Below, piece after piece: positions 54,710 through 64,000 of a stretch of DNA of 64,000 nucleotides. Position 1 is the first letter of the stretch. Each line of letters begins with the position of its first letter. The notes below the pieces were generated by a model. It had not been told where the DNA came from. It worked only from the letters and a program-made list of their open reading frames with translations, and searched no databases. This DNA comes from Tricholomella constricta (Eukaryota; Basidiomycota; Agaricomycetes; Agaricales; Lyophyllaceae): the NCBI GenBank assembly GCA_013368375.1, contig JAACJP010000070.1:1-64000 (forward strand), read 5' to 3'. A program made the position numbers and the translations under genes.

Positions 54710-57700
54710 ATGGGAAATCGAAAGAAGCAGGTGAGCGTGCACTACGTCCATCAGATCTTGATTATGATAACTCTAATCTAGGCCACGACGACGTTCAACG
54801 CATCGAGCACTCGCTACTGTACAGACTGCAAGATTGAGGTGCGACTTTCTTTTGGGGGTGAAGCTAACTGGGATATACATCTACAGAGCACGGCCCACCA
54901 ACAAAACGCACGGAGAGTTCCAAATAAGAACATCACGGACTTCTTTTCTAGAGCCCCAGTAAAGCCTACCACCAATCCCACGGCGTCGGCGAGCACCACT
55001 CAACGCCCAGCACCTCTTCCCAGCCTCCCACCTCCCCTCCTCACACCCGTTCAGCCCCACGACACCAGTACCTGCGCTGTTGACTTATCAGATAACGCGG
55101 ATGACGGCCTACACATCATCTGCCGCCTGCGTCGCCTTTCCCAGACCTTGCCCTCGAGTGTACCCCTTGGATCTACCCAGGACTGGATGGCCTGCTTTTC
55201 CGGAGATCCCTCATGGGTGATTTTGGACAGTGAAAGCCCCCAACAGATGGTCGACAAGACTTTAAACCACGCAATCGGCTACAACGCGAGAATAGAAGAT
55301 ATTTCCGGCCTCATTCGTCGCGGTAGCCTAGGAATGGATGGTATGTGCGATTGGATGGAGAAGTGTGTGGAGAAATACGCGATCGACATGGAGCAGCTTC
55401 GCGGCAAGCTCATGCGTCTCGTTGAAGCCATGAAATTCCTGTACGTTTGTTGTATCTTGCCCCCGAGCAATGCTCGCTCACTTGGCTCTACAGTGGTGCA
55501 TCCGACGAGCCTCCCCCGTCCACCCCGCATCCCACCACAGTCATCACGATCCCATCGACGCCTACTACACCATGTCAGTCACGCTGTATCGGATATCAAC
55601 TTGTGTTTCCCACTGGCCAATCACCGTATACATCGTATCCATTCCTCCTCCACACGCATCTAGAGTTGCCTTGGCATGTATCCATCAGCGAGGATGGGTT
55701 GTTCCTTCGTTCCAAGCGCTGTACCGATCCGGCATCGGCCGCTTCCCAGACTTGCTCGCACTGCAAGTCTCTCGAAAATCATAATGTGGTAATGGGTATC
55801 CGCCATCGTTCATTGGATGGGGCGCATGTAAACACGCCGTGGCCGTTTCTAAGTCCTTTGCAAATGTACGCTCGATTAGAGATAAAGACGGAGCAGAACA
55901 ATATTCTCAAATTGAAGACGTTGAACTTAGCACGATCAGTTGGTGTTCGAAACCGCAATCTCGATGCATGGAAGCGACTTTCTCTCGCGATTGCAAAGGA
56001 GGACATACCACGACTTCGCAGTCTTATGGCCACTGAATGTCGCAGTGGGCGGAGCGTGTTCTCGATGCTTGAAAAGGTCAACAAGGCAGCATCTCGTGCT
56101 TATCATCCTCGAGGCTACGACGAGGCCGACTTCCAGCGTGCCTTCCTTATCCTCAAGCTCGGCGGACGCGCTGCAGCAAATATTGCACACCGTACGCTTG
56201 GCACACCCTCGATTGACGCAACAAAGCGCCACATTGTAACAGCACCTCTCCAAGCATCCCCTGGCGTACCAACACGACGCGAGATCGAAAATAACCTCGC
56301 CCTGTGTCACCCCAAGCGCATGCACGACATCGAGCGCACTACCTCCAGACCTATCATTGGAATGAACATGCTGGTTGACGAGATCAAGATCCAGGAACGT
56401 TTGCGATGGGATCCTCTATCAAATTATATTCTAGGTGTCTGCCGTGAACACGGCCACGAGTGCGCCCTGGAATTTCGCTCCAAGTCTCAGGCCGATAAAC
56501 TTTTAGAATGCTTGCAGTCTGGGCGCGTACATCTCGCTTCGGAGGTATGTTATTCTTATATTCTTTGAAATCGAAGTATCTGAATAAATGTATAGGCCAC
56601 AGTCATCGCTGCTTCTATCTTGACTGATAATCCACGCGAGTATTCTGCTGCTCCCTTCGTAATATCAGGAAGCTGCAAGCGAGAGACGGTAGAACAACAG
56701 GAAAAGTTACTGCGTGGTTCAAGCAGTTCCCTGACAGATAGCCAGGAGAAGCTAGATCGACGTCTCTACTGTATTAGCTCAGATGGTGACTCTCGCCGCC
56801 GTCGAGCGTTGGTTTCCTTGTGTCTGGCTCGAAAATTGGCACCAGACAGTCCCGTATTCGAGTTGCTATCTCCTCTATCGCTCTTCAACACTCTTTGTGG
56901 CTCTGACGACTTGACCCCTGATTTTGACTGGAAGCATGTATTCAAACGCTTCCGTAACACCCTGCTTCGTCAAAAAGGCATCTTTATCAATGGTACAGCA
57001 GTCAGCGTTTCCGTTTTGAAGGCCCATCTGATGGAAAACGGCATGAGCGAAATGACTGCTGGAATATTGCTCGCTCCAAATGACAGACAAGATGTTGTCT
57101 TGATGGTAAAGCTACTCCATGCACTTTCAAACATGCCACCATGCGCGGGCGATGCCCGCCCGACTGTCAAGTCAACACGAGAAAGTCTTCGTCTCCTCGG
57201 GCATATCTACGATCATCTTCTGCAGGCATACTTAAACATCGAGCTATCACTGAATGCGCAGCTCGAACACCTCAGCACTGCTTCACACCTTATTCTCGCC
57301 CTCTATAATAAGGATAAAGGCGATTTTATACCAGTCCAGCTCTATTTTGACGTCCAGTCGATGGTCAAGAACGTCTTTTTCTGTATTGCAAAAACTCAGG
57401 TTGATAATCCAAGCGGCTCTTTCTGGATCATGCTACTTGGGACGGACGCTCTTGAGAAGGTCAGTGTCAGGTACAATTTACTTCTTCTTGGCCGATATCT
57501 TATATCATTCCAGGTTTTTGGGAAGGTTAGAACCATGATCGGAAATGATACCAATGCCGATCAATATCAGCTCATGAACCGTATTGACGGTGCCGTTCAC
57601 TGCGTTAATATCCTGGAGGATCATCCTGAATGGGGTGGTGAATCACGACGACTTTCCCTGAAGCCACTTGGGTCGACCGATACTGATGATATCTCGAGTA

Positions 57701-60007
57701 AACATGACCATCTCAACCCCAAGACCATGAAAGGGAATATGGCTGTGGGTAGCGTTGTGCTACACGGATGCTGGTCAGCTGGCCGGCGCTGTGCTGAGGA
57801 AGAGCTTTGGGCCGCTGGATTCGCTGTACCATTTGCGGAAATGGAAGGGACTGGAGGCTTTGACATGATGTGCCCTTTTGGGAATGATAAGGCTATACTC
57901 ATCGACGGTTCCTTGGCTCCTGGTGAATGCGAGGAGACTGAGGAGGAATGTGATGTGCCTGCAGCTTCAGCAGAAGCCGATGAAGCCCCTGCATCTTCCC
58001 TCGATAGCTCTGGCGCTGGTGACGAAGAACTGGAAACAGATCTCGATGACATTTTTGGTTCAGCCGAAGTTTCCGACAGTATTAAATCATATGAGCCGTG
58101 GATTGCACTAGATGATTCAGCTCCAGGGGAAGGAAAGAAGGTTCACAAGTCCTCCATCCTTCGGTTGTACTCGAATCCTTTTGCAGTGGCAAATTCGAAG
58201 GATAGACTGCGACGAGTTCGTGGATATTCCCAATTTGGGAATGAGACTCCTGCAGATAATGCACCACGCGAAATCTCTGCCGATCCTGATGCGGCTGAGG
58301 CCATCGTTGCGGTGGAGGATCCTGCACTCACCATTGTACGCTGCCAGGGAAAACATTTTCTGGCAGCATTTCAAATCCTTGGAATCCGTGTAGGCGACAA
58401 GGATGTACAGTCCATTCCTCCGCATCTTGCTCGTGAACCCAATATCTCATTCCATGGCCAGATAATGAAGCTCGTATTGACTGATGCTCACCATCAACCG
58501 GAGGGGACGGACTGGGAATGGAATGGGAATTATGAGGGAAAGGCTGTCATCCGAGACATATCTGGAAGGTCGATTGAACTGATTGATCCAGTTGTGTGTC
58601 GAGCTTCACGTGGGCGTATTGCGGGGCAAGATACATATGCATTCAAGTCCTCGGAACTTTGCTCAATGGCTGCAATCCTTCACGAGCGGATAATGAACGG
58701 TCCTATCACTCGTTGGCCGGAAATTTCACAAACAGACTCCTTTCCCTATCGCTCAGCAAATGGTGCGCCATATACCTCTTATTAAACATGTACATTTTAG
58801 AACTAACCGACTACTCTGCAGGACAGGCTTGCTTCGCATGCGAGAAAGACAATATTGATGGTGATTATTCACTGGAGCACGAATTGACTCGCTGTCGCCG
58901 CTGTCCCACTGTTGTTGTTGCCGAACTCAGTGGTCCCGAGTTACTCAAACATATGGGTGCGCATATCCTAATTGATGAGAGACTCAAAGACCAAAGCCCA
59001 TGTGGGTTTTGTCTTAACACGGGTACGACATGTTCAATTCGCCTCAAGAAGAGTGGAAAGAAGTATATTATTGATATGGACCGATCTAAATGCCCTAATT
59101 TGCGTCGCGTCTCCCTCAAGTCTGCATCTACACATTCTGATCGCTCTCCATGCACCAATCACCCTCTCCTATGCCCTATCTGCATATCACAACAGCCCAA
59201 GGACAATATTCCAGCCGAGTGGAAGTATAATCTTCGCTCACATATTCTACGTGAACATCCCACTGCAAATATCTCACTTTACCAGAAGTACTTCGACATT
59301 ACAGATCGGGAGCGGGTTTTGATGAAGGCGGCGTCATTAACTGTGCCTCGGAAATCAAACAAGACAAAAAGCACCAAGAAGTTGATCATTTCGGCGAGCC
59401 ACAGTACTCGCGCTGTCCTTGGGTATTGTTCTTTTATATCCACCTTCTGCATGTGCTAATGTCGTCAATTTAAAGACCATCTGAACTGGGGTTGGACAAA
59501 GATGGTGCAGAAGCGGCTCCTGAAGAAGCACCCGAAGAATCTAGTGAAAGCGACAGCTCATCGGAGTCAGAGAGAGATGTTAATGAAGGAGAAATACTGG
59601 AAGAACAGCACCCTCGTAAGAGTCGGATAGATTTATTTCTCGAGCACTATCACTGACATTGTTCTGTAGATAATGAGATAACTGAGTCTACCAGCTCACG
59701 GGGCCGTAAACGACGGCTGAGGGTGCTTGATCTCGATGGAGACGAGGTTCTCTGTGCTGATCATGGATGTGAGAAGGCCGTTAGCAATGATGAGTTGCTA
59801 CGTTGCAGTGCACCAGCATGCAACCTTGTGGTAGGCATTCCTTACTTGTCCCCCTCCATTTCTCCGCTCATCTGGTGTTTAAAGTACCACCTCAGTTGCA
59901 TGGGACTCTTTGAAAGGCCTTCAGGTGGTTGGTTCTGCGATAATGACTGCAGAAAGAATGCGGGCTATCGTGTTCGTGCTCCTGCTAAACGGCGTCGCCA
60001 AGAATAG
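54710..60007 (+). CDS. P-element/THAP9-like transposase with C-terminal PHD-like finger (1606 aa)
   Basis: Ten exons: 54710-54730, 54782-54838, 54887-55440, 55494-56544, 56596-57459, 57514-58762, 58822-59422, 59476-59615, 59670-59830, 59885-60007; introns are 48-62 bp and the total is exactly 1607 codons. The N-terminus has a CTDC knuckle. Residues ~560-900 carry the transposase signatures: DFDWKHVFKRFRNTLLRQKG and DALEKVFGKVRTM, the second created by splicing out the 57460-57513 intron. A cysteine-rich region follows (CFACEKD...CRRC, CGFC, CPIC), then an acidic Ser/Glu stretch. A PHD-like finger ends the protein (CADHGC..CSAPAC..YHLSC..WFCDNDC). No interruptions were seen, so it may be functional. 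The resemblance to P transposases is by motif only; a database search is needed for certainty. Confidence 0.75.
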
Positions 60008-60251
60008 TATCTCAAAATAGAAACTTATGATGTCATATCACATAATATTACCATATATAGAAGGAGGGGGGAGGGAGGGAGGGGTTTTGAGCCCTTAAAC
60101 GCAAAATATAACCTCGTGTACCGGAATTTTTTCTTGCATACCCCTTGACCCCGACGCCGCACGCCACATTCGCGGAATCTTCACGCTGTCCCCTGCTGTC
60201 TTCGCCAGCATCACCCCGCACCGAGTCGTTGCGATTCAAAAGGGGGGGTGA
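60008..60251. other. 3' flank of the P-like gene and pre-LTR region of element C
   Basis: Contains the second G-rich/TTAAACGCAAAA repeat (60062-60113), then unique sequence to the polypurine tract AAAAGGGGGGG at about 60237-60247. No gene. Confidence 0.6.
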
Positions 60252-60785
60252 TGTCAGGGGAACTCCCGTTCACGCCCTCCGACGCTCTCTGGTCGTCCCC
60301 CGACTGCGCACGATCGCTCTCGTCCCGATTCCAATCGCATCCCCGACGCTCCGCCCCCAGCGTCGTGTACATACTCCTACATACCCATACACTCATTTAA
60401 TCACCAACCGTCCCCTGACTGCGATCACGTGACCATCCGATTCCTCGGATGAGCACGTGACCGATCACTCCTCAGATGATCACGCGCCCAACCTCGTGCC
60501 TGCACCCTGAGTCACGAGGGTCGGGCAGCGTCGGGGACATGTACATACACGCGCCACTGACCCTTCCCTGTCATTACATGTACAGTATACCTTAGAGGAC
60601 CTGCCCTCACGTACATACGTCGTATATAGTCGTTCCCCTGACATCTGGGAATCCTTTAGTCTATTCTCTTCGGATTCCCCCTTGTCAGGTAGGCCTGCCT
60701 TTACTACATTCCTTACTGTACATAATATAACTTCGGATTCCCCCTTGTCAGTGTGATAGCGCTCCACTGTAAGGTTGCCCTAACA
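60252..60785 (+). repeat. 3' LTR of element C
   Basis: 534 bp; identical to the 5' LTR over the aligned 533 bases, with one extra G in TGTCAGGGG. Followed by GAGCC. Confidence 0.97.
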
Positions 60786-61069
60786 GAGCCCGTCTACCTC
60801 GCCGCGATGCGCACGGACTGACTTTTCCGCGCGCTCGTCGTCCCGCGCCTCCACGAGCTCCTGATCGACGCCCACATCCACTCCCACTCGCTTCCTGCAG
60901 GCGACGCTCACGACCTGCGGGCGCAGCAGCCTACGCAATCATCGACCACGGCGCGGGTGAGCCCTGCGCCTCGCGTCCGTTCGTGAGTCCGCCAGCGATC
61001 GCGACGCGATCGTACTCGAGACTGGTGTCGTGCATGCCCGTACGAGGAGGCAGCGGCTTTTTCTACTTC
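60786..61069. repeat. Host segment duplicated at 61880-62125
   Basis: TCTACCTCGCCGC..TGCGCACGGACTG..CTTTTCCGCGCGCTC..CGTCCCGCGCCTCCA at ~60793-60855 recurs with about ten changes at ~62053-62116. GGCAGCGGCTTTTTCTACTTCTCC (61050) also resembles CCACGGCTTTTTCTACTTCTCC (61911). Probably a local duplication of non-functional DNA; no gene identified. Confidence 0.55.
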
Positions 61070-61584
61070 TCCCCCGTGTTGCTTGAACATGATCACCACG
61101 AGAATGGCTTGAAAGGGTATGCCAATAATCAAGACCTGAATAAAGCGGAGCAAATGTAAAAGGGGCATTCCGCGACTCAACAAGCAGACACGTACCCCAA
61201 GCCCGACCAAGGCCGAGTAACCGAGCTGGGGGAACGAAATGAGTTGCTAAACAAAAGATCATGCAGGGGCAGTCAGACCCACGTTTCCAAGTAGGAGTCC
61301 AAAGCCGATCACAATCTGCGTTTTGATGTCAACACGCGCTGAGAGGGGATTTAAGGATTGTATACTAACCTGGATTGGAGCGACCCAAATACTATATTGA
61401 AATACTTCGTTAGTTATGATCGCGCTTTTGTTCTTTCGTGTTCTACTGACTAGTGTGCAAAAGCCGCAAACTGGTCAATCCGAGTGGCATCTGTAGATAT
61501 CATCGTCGTGATTTGCCCAACAGTATGTTCCAAGCGTGCACGTCCTGAAATTCTGGTCGATTTACGAAATATAGCACCGATGGT
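61070..61584 (-). pseudogene. ABC transporter (ABCC/YOR1-like) transmembrane-domain fragment
   Basis: Five exons on the minus strand splice cleanly: 61584-61451, 61391-61370, 61315-61283, 61225-61196, 61135 to about 61075. They encode TIGAIFRKSTRISGRARL, GQITTMISTDATRIDQFAAF, then AHYIWVAPIQ, IVIGFGLLLGN, LGYSALVGLG and VLIIGIPFQAILVVIMFKQH. This is the hallmark segment of the first membrane domain of full-length fungal ABCC-type transporters such as the yeast oligomycin pump family. The coding similarity stops abruptly after FKQH and does not extend upstream of 61584 within this window. It is therefore an orphan fragment of an export pump gene, although splice sites and frame remain good. 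Confidence 0.75.
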
Positions 61585-62010
61585 CTGCTTTTATGATCAA
61601 TAGACAGGACGAGGAAATTCAAATAAAAGTTCACTGACCGCGGCACGGGCACCGAACATTTACCGTGGCACGCCCCTGCCGCGCGTGGTTCCTGCTACCT
61701 TCACTGCGATTTTCAAATTGCGAGAACACTTATAAGACTACAGTCAGATCAGATCACTCAAAAAACCACAGTTGCACTCAACAGTGTCGCGGTACATTCT
61801 GACGAGCAAAGATACGGGCACACACTGGCATGAACGGCACTGGCACGGTACGTCGTCGCACGGGCACGCACTGACACGCGCAGCCGTGCACTGGCATGCA
61901 CGGGCATGCCACGGCTTTTTCTACTTCTCCTCCGTACGGCGTTCAAGTGCTCACCGGAATCGAGGCGTTTGTAGGCACCCTAGGGCGCGGATGTAGGCGG
62001 AACTGACACG
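61585..62010. other. Low-complexity host DNA
   Basis: GCAC/GGGCAC-rich stretch (61800-61915) with repeats such as GCACGGGCA and CACTGGCA(T/C). No supported gene. One TATA-like CTTATAAGAC at 61730. Confidence 0.4.
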
Positions 62011-62392
62011 CTACTCAGTACCCATCCCCGACGGCGACATTTGCCTGCCCCCCTCTACCTCGCCGCAGTGCGCACGGACTGGCTCTTCTGCGCGCTCATC
62101 GTCCCGCGCCTCCATGAGCGACCCCTGGCTTTCCTGTTCTGCCTGCGACTTATCCCCGTCCTCGTCCTCGCCATCTTCCATCCTCTTGCAGCCGCGGCTG
62201 GTGATACGAGGATGTTTCGACCCTCGGGTGGGCGTGGGTCTGGTGGTACACCTGCGGATAGGCATGAGCATGGGCCTGTGGGTGTGCACTTGTCCCAGCA
62301 TGCGGATACTGAGACGGCACGTACGGCTGGTGTCCATGCCTATGTGGGGTATGCAGGTACTGTCCAGGCTGGATCGGGGACAGGAGGTACGC

Positions 62393-62689
62393 TTACCCTG
62401 GCGGCGGTGTGGAGTAGGGGTGATAAGGATACGGGAGGTACGGTGCAGCCGCCAGACGTGAGGCCGAAGATGACGGGGCGGAGGACGCTGGGGGCATGCT
62501 ATATGCGTAGGGCGGAATGTGGTAGGGGTAGGGATACTGGCCATACTGCCCTGCTGGTGCATGGCCGTAGGTATAAGCTTGGCCGTGGACTGTAGGTACG
62601 GATTTCATATACAGGTATGTACACCCGCCTACATCAAATTTTGGATCCGACAGCGCACGGCGCATCCAACGATAGGTGTAGTGCGCCAA
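62393..62689 (-). CDS. Tyr/Pro/Ala-rich low-complexity ORF
   Basis: Open frame starting MAHYTYRWMRRALSDPK, with repeated PYPY/YHIPPYAYS/PYLPYPYHPYS segments. A neighbouring frame continues the same flavour (PGQYLHTPHRHGHQPYVPSQ, then His/Gln/Ala-rich) down to about 62150. This suggests the gene is longer and is spliced or frameshifted near 62380. The only GT..AG pair there gives a 28-bp intron in the wrong phase, so I could not join them. Unidentified. Confidence 0.35.
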   Translation of the reverse strand: MAHYTYRWMRRALSDPKFDVGGCTYLYMKSVPTVHGQAYTYGHAPAGQYGQYPYPYHIPPYAYSMPPASSAPSSSASRLAAAPYLPYPYHPYSTPPPG

Positions 62690-62947
62690 CTCTTTTCCTT
62701 ATATAGACAATTTCCATGCCATACTGATGCAACCTCAAAGCAAAAAGACCATCGAACATCGGCGCAGAGGGCCTTTTGTAGATTTCAGCTAATCCTTAGC
62801 CTAGAGATATAACTGTACTTACTCATGATGATAGGCATCTGATCATGATGAAGCTGCTACTGCAGGTTACAAGGTACAACTCGGCTAAGTAGAAAGACTA
62901 GAACCAGACGAGTTATATTCCTTTCTCAATTCATCTCTGATGCGAGA

Positions 62948-63951
62948 TCATCTAGCATGCTGAGAGCTCCGCATTGATCTTCTTTGCATGGTGTCTGGCG
63001 TGACCCATGCCGGAGTACCGAGCTTGCCAACCAACAAAGAGTTCCAGTTTGATTGTTGCCCCTCCTTAGCCAAATTGAACTGATCACTGTATTCGATGGG
63101 CTTCCATGCTCCCTCCACCGTCGGCTGATCCCAGACCCAGAGTTGAGGAAGACCTGGCTGCCTGTCAACTGCATTCACAAAGATAGTGCCATGGTGTATC
63201 GCGAAATTCCGAATGACGGTGGGTGGTTCTTTTATGGGCCTTTCACTTGACGTCTTGTACCAATATGTATAAGAATTAGTACCGTATTGCTTGCGCCTTT
63301 TCTGATTGTCAGGACTATAGACGGACGGAAGAGGTGAGGGTGTAGGCTTATGTCATAGTAGTCAGTTCTCGAGGCGTGGATGGTGTTCGCTGAACTCACT
63401 TTATTGTACGGCGAGTAACGGGCCTTTTTCTCGTCTGTAGATTGGGAGCGTCGTGAACCAGAGTCGGAGGTCTCCCCGACCTTCGACTGGTCATGTCTAC
63501 TAGATGTTGACGGTGAGGTGGGATTTGTCGAACGTCTGTGTATATTGATCATGCTGTGCGGTAGACTCATCATGATTTGTGACATACGTGAGTCTTCGAG
63601 GGGAAGATTCGGCCATGGTGTTGTCGAGGATTCCGAGTCATTCAGCTGCGTAGGCAATAATGTCAGAGCCGCTTGAGAAGGGACAAGTTGCTCACAGCAG
63701 TTTCGCTACCAGGGCCGGTGAGTTTTTCAGCACTCAGAGTGCTGTGGCAGCCTGAACACAGGATTAATGAGCCACTGGGCATTCTGCATGAGAACGTACA
63801 TGTCGGATTGAGGAGGTTGAGATTGATGATCAGTTGGGTTGGAACCAGTCCCAGGGATGTAGATCGTGGCTAAGCTGTCGCCTGAACCGGCCAGCGGTAC
63901 GATGACTTTGAACCACCGGCGATCGGTGACAAACGGCTGAAGGTGGGCCAT
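62948..63951 (-). CDS. Unidentified minus-strand gene, structure partly resolved
   Basis: Two exons join well: 63645-63400 (LNDSESSTTPWPNLP...) and 63301-62948 (KRRKQYGTNSYTYWYKTS...LPQLWVWDQPTVEGAWKPIE, stop at 62948). The intron is 98 bp and ends in CAATCAG. Upstream, an open stretch with MAHLQPFVTDRRWFKVIVPL from ATG 63951 looks like the first exon. I could not resolve the splice between about 63790 and 63700 because the frames differ. 63646-63695 is an intron with a GTGAGC donor. No known domain. The 49 bases beyond 63951 hold its upstream region. Confidence 0.45.
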
Positions 63952-64000
63952 GGGTGGATTATATGGAACAAGTCAGACTTTAAATAAGGTAGTAAGGGCT

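Larger units (their letters stand above)
48833..60785 (+). mobile_element. Gypsy/chromovirus LTR retrotransposon C, very young, with an extra P-like gene
   Basis: LTRs 48833-49365 and 60252-60785 are identical except for one G in a G-run near the start. Target-site duplication GAGCC (48828-48832, 60786-60790). Gag-pol is a single frame with one internal TGA. A ten-exon P-like transposase gene lies between pol and the 3' LTR. A polypurine tract (AAAAGGGGGGG, ~60236-60247) precedes the 3' LTR. GC-rich codon use differs clearly from elements A and B, so C is a separate lineage. Confidence 0.95.

Noticed and set aside
54490..60113. TAAACGCAAAA direct repeats as a target-site duplication of the P-like gene
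   Set aside because: The flanking sequences inside the repeats show no terminal inverted repeats and the similarity extends into the G-rich tract on one side, so a duplication from insertion is not proven.
62041..62595. Plus-strand 184-codon open frame
   Set aside because: Overlaps the Tyr/Pro-rich minus-strand ORF in a GC-rich low-complexity region; no domain and poor codon sense.

Overview
The window is eukaryotic and almost certainly from a basidiomycete fungus of the Agaricomycetes type. Genes have many short (42-71 bp) introns with GTRNGT...YAG ends. It also holds a KDZ transposase with a CxC2-like cysteine cluster, a family typical of mushroom-forming fungi, and chromodomain gypsy retrotransposons. 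I cannot name the species. No rRNA, tRNA or CRISPR was seen. About 95% of the 64 kb is transposable element, stacked in at least four nested layers.

Layer 1 (2-47785): a P-element-like DNA transposon. It has ~150-bp imperfect terminal inverted repeats at the left window edge and at 47641-47785, a long 52/39-bp minisatellite in its left half, and a multi-exon transposase gene (27853-47334). Without its inserts it would be about 10.9 kb. Layer 2a (3692-25436): chromovirus-type gypsy element A sits in the minisatellite (TSD CATAC). Layer 3 (11294-22262): a younger sister element B sits inside the third ORF of A (TSD CCGCC). Layer 2b (28801-43943): a 15.1-kb KDZ transposon is inserted in an exon of the layer-1 transposase (TSD AAATACA). 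It carries five genes: an intact 1266-aa KDZ transposase, an acidic protein with seven SUMO-interaction-like motifs, a Zn2Cys6-like coiled-coil protein, and two unidentified proteins.

Elements A and B share an unusual plan: gag-protease, an in-frame UGA-CUA stop, pol (RT, RNase H, integrase, chromodomain), then a third ORF of ~984 codons with no recognisable homology. B is intact. A is dead: gag frameshifts, lost zinc knuckle, RT YLDD changed to YLDN, and B inserted in ORF3. Both are packed with short perfect inverted repeats, in coding and non-coding parts, far beyond chance.

After a small stretch of host DNA with a 108-codon spliced gene (48009-48474, minus), a third gypsy element C (48833-60785, TSD GAGCC) follows. 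Its two 533/534-bp LTRs differ only by one base, so it is very young. Its gag-pol has one CGA-to-TGA-type stop in RT. Between pol and the 3' LTR lies a second, apparently intact, ten-exon P-like transposase gene (54710-60007; 1606 aa) with a C-terminal PHD-like finger.

The right end (60786-64000) is host DNA: a truncated, still spliceable exon series of an ABC (ABCC/YOR1-like) transporter on the minus strand, low-complexity duplicated DNA, a Tyr/Pro-rich ORF, and the 3' part of an unidentified minus-strand gene.
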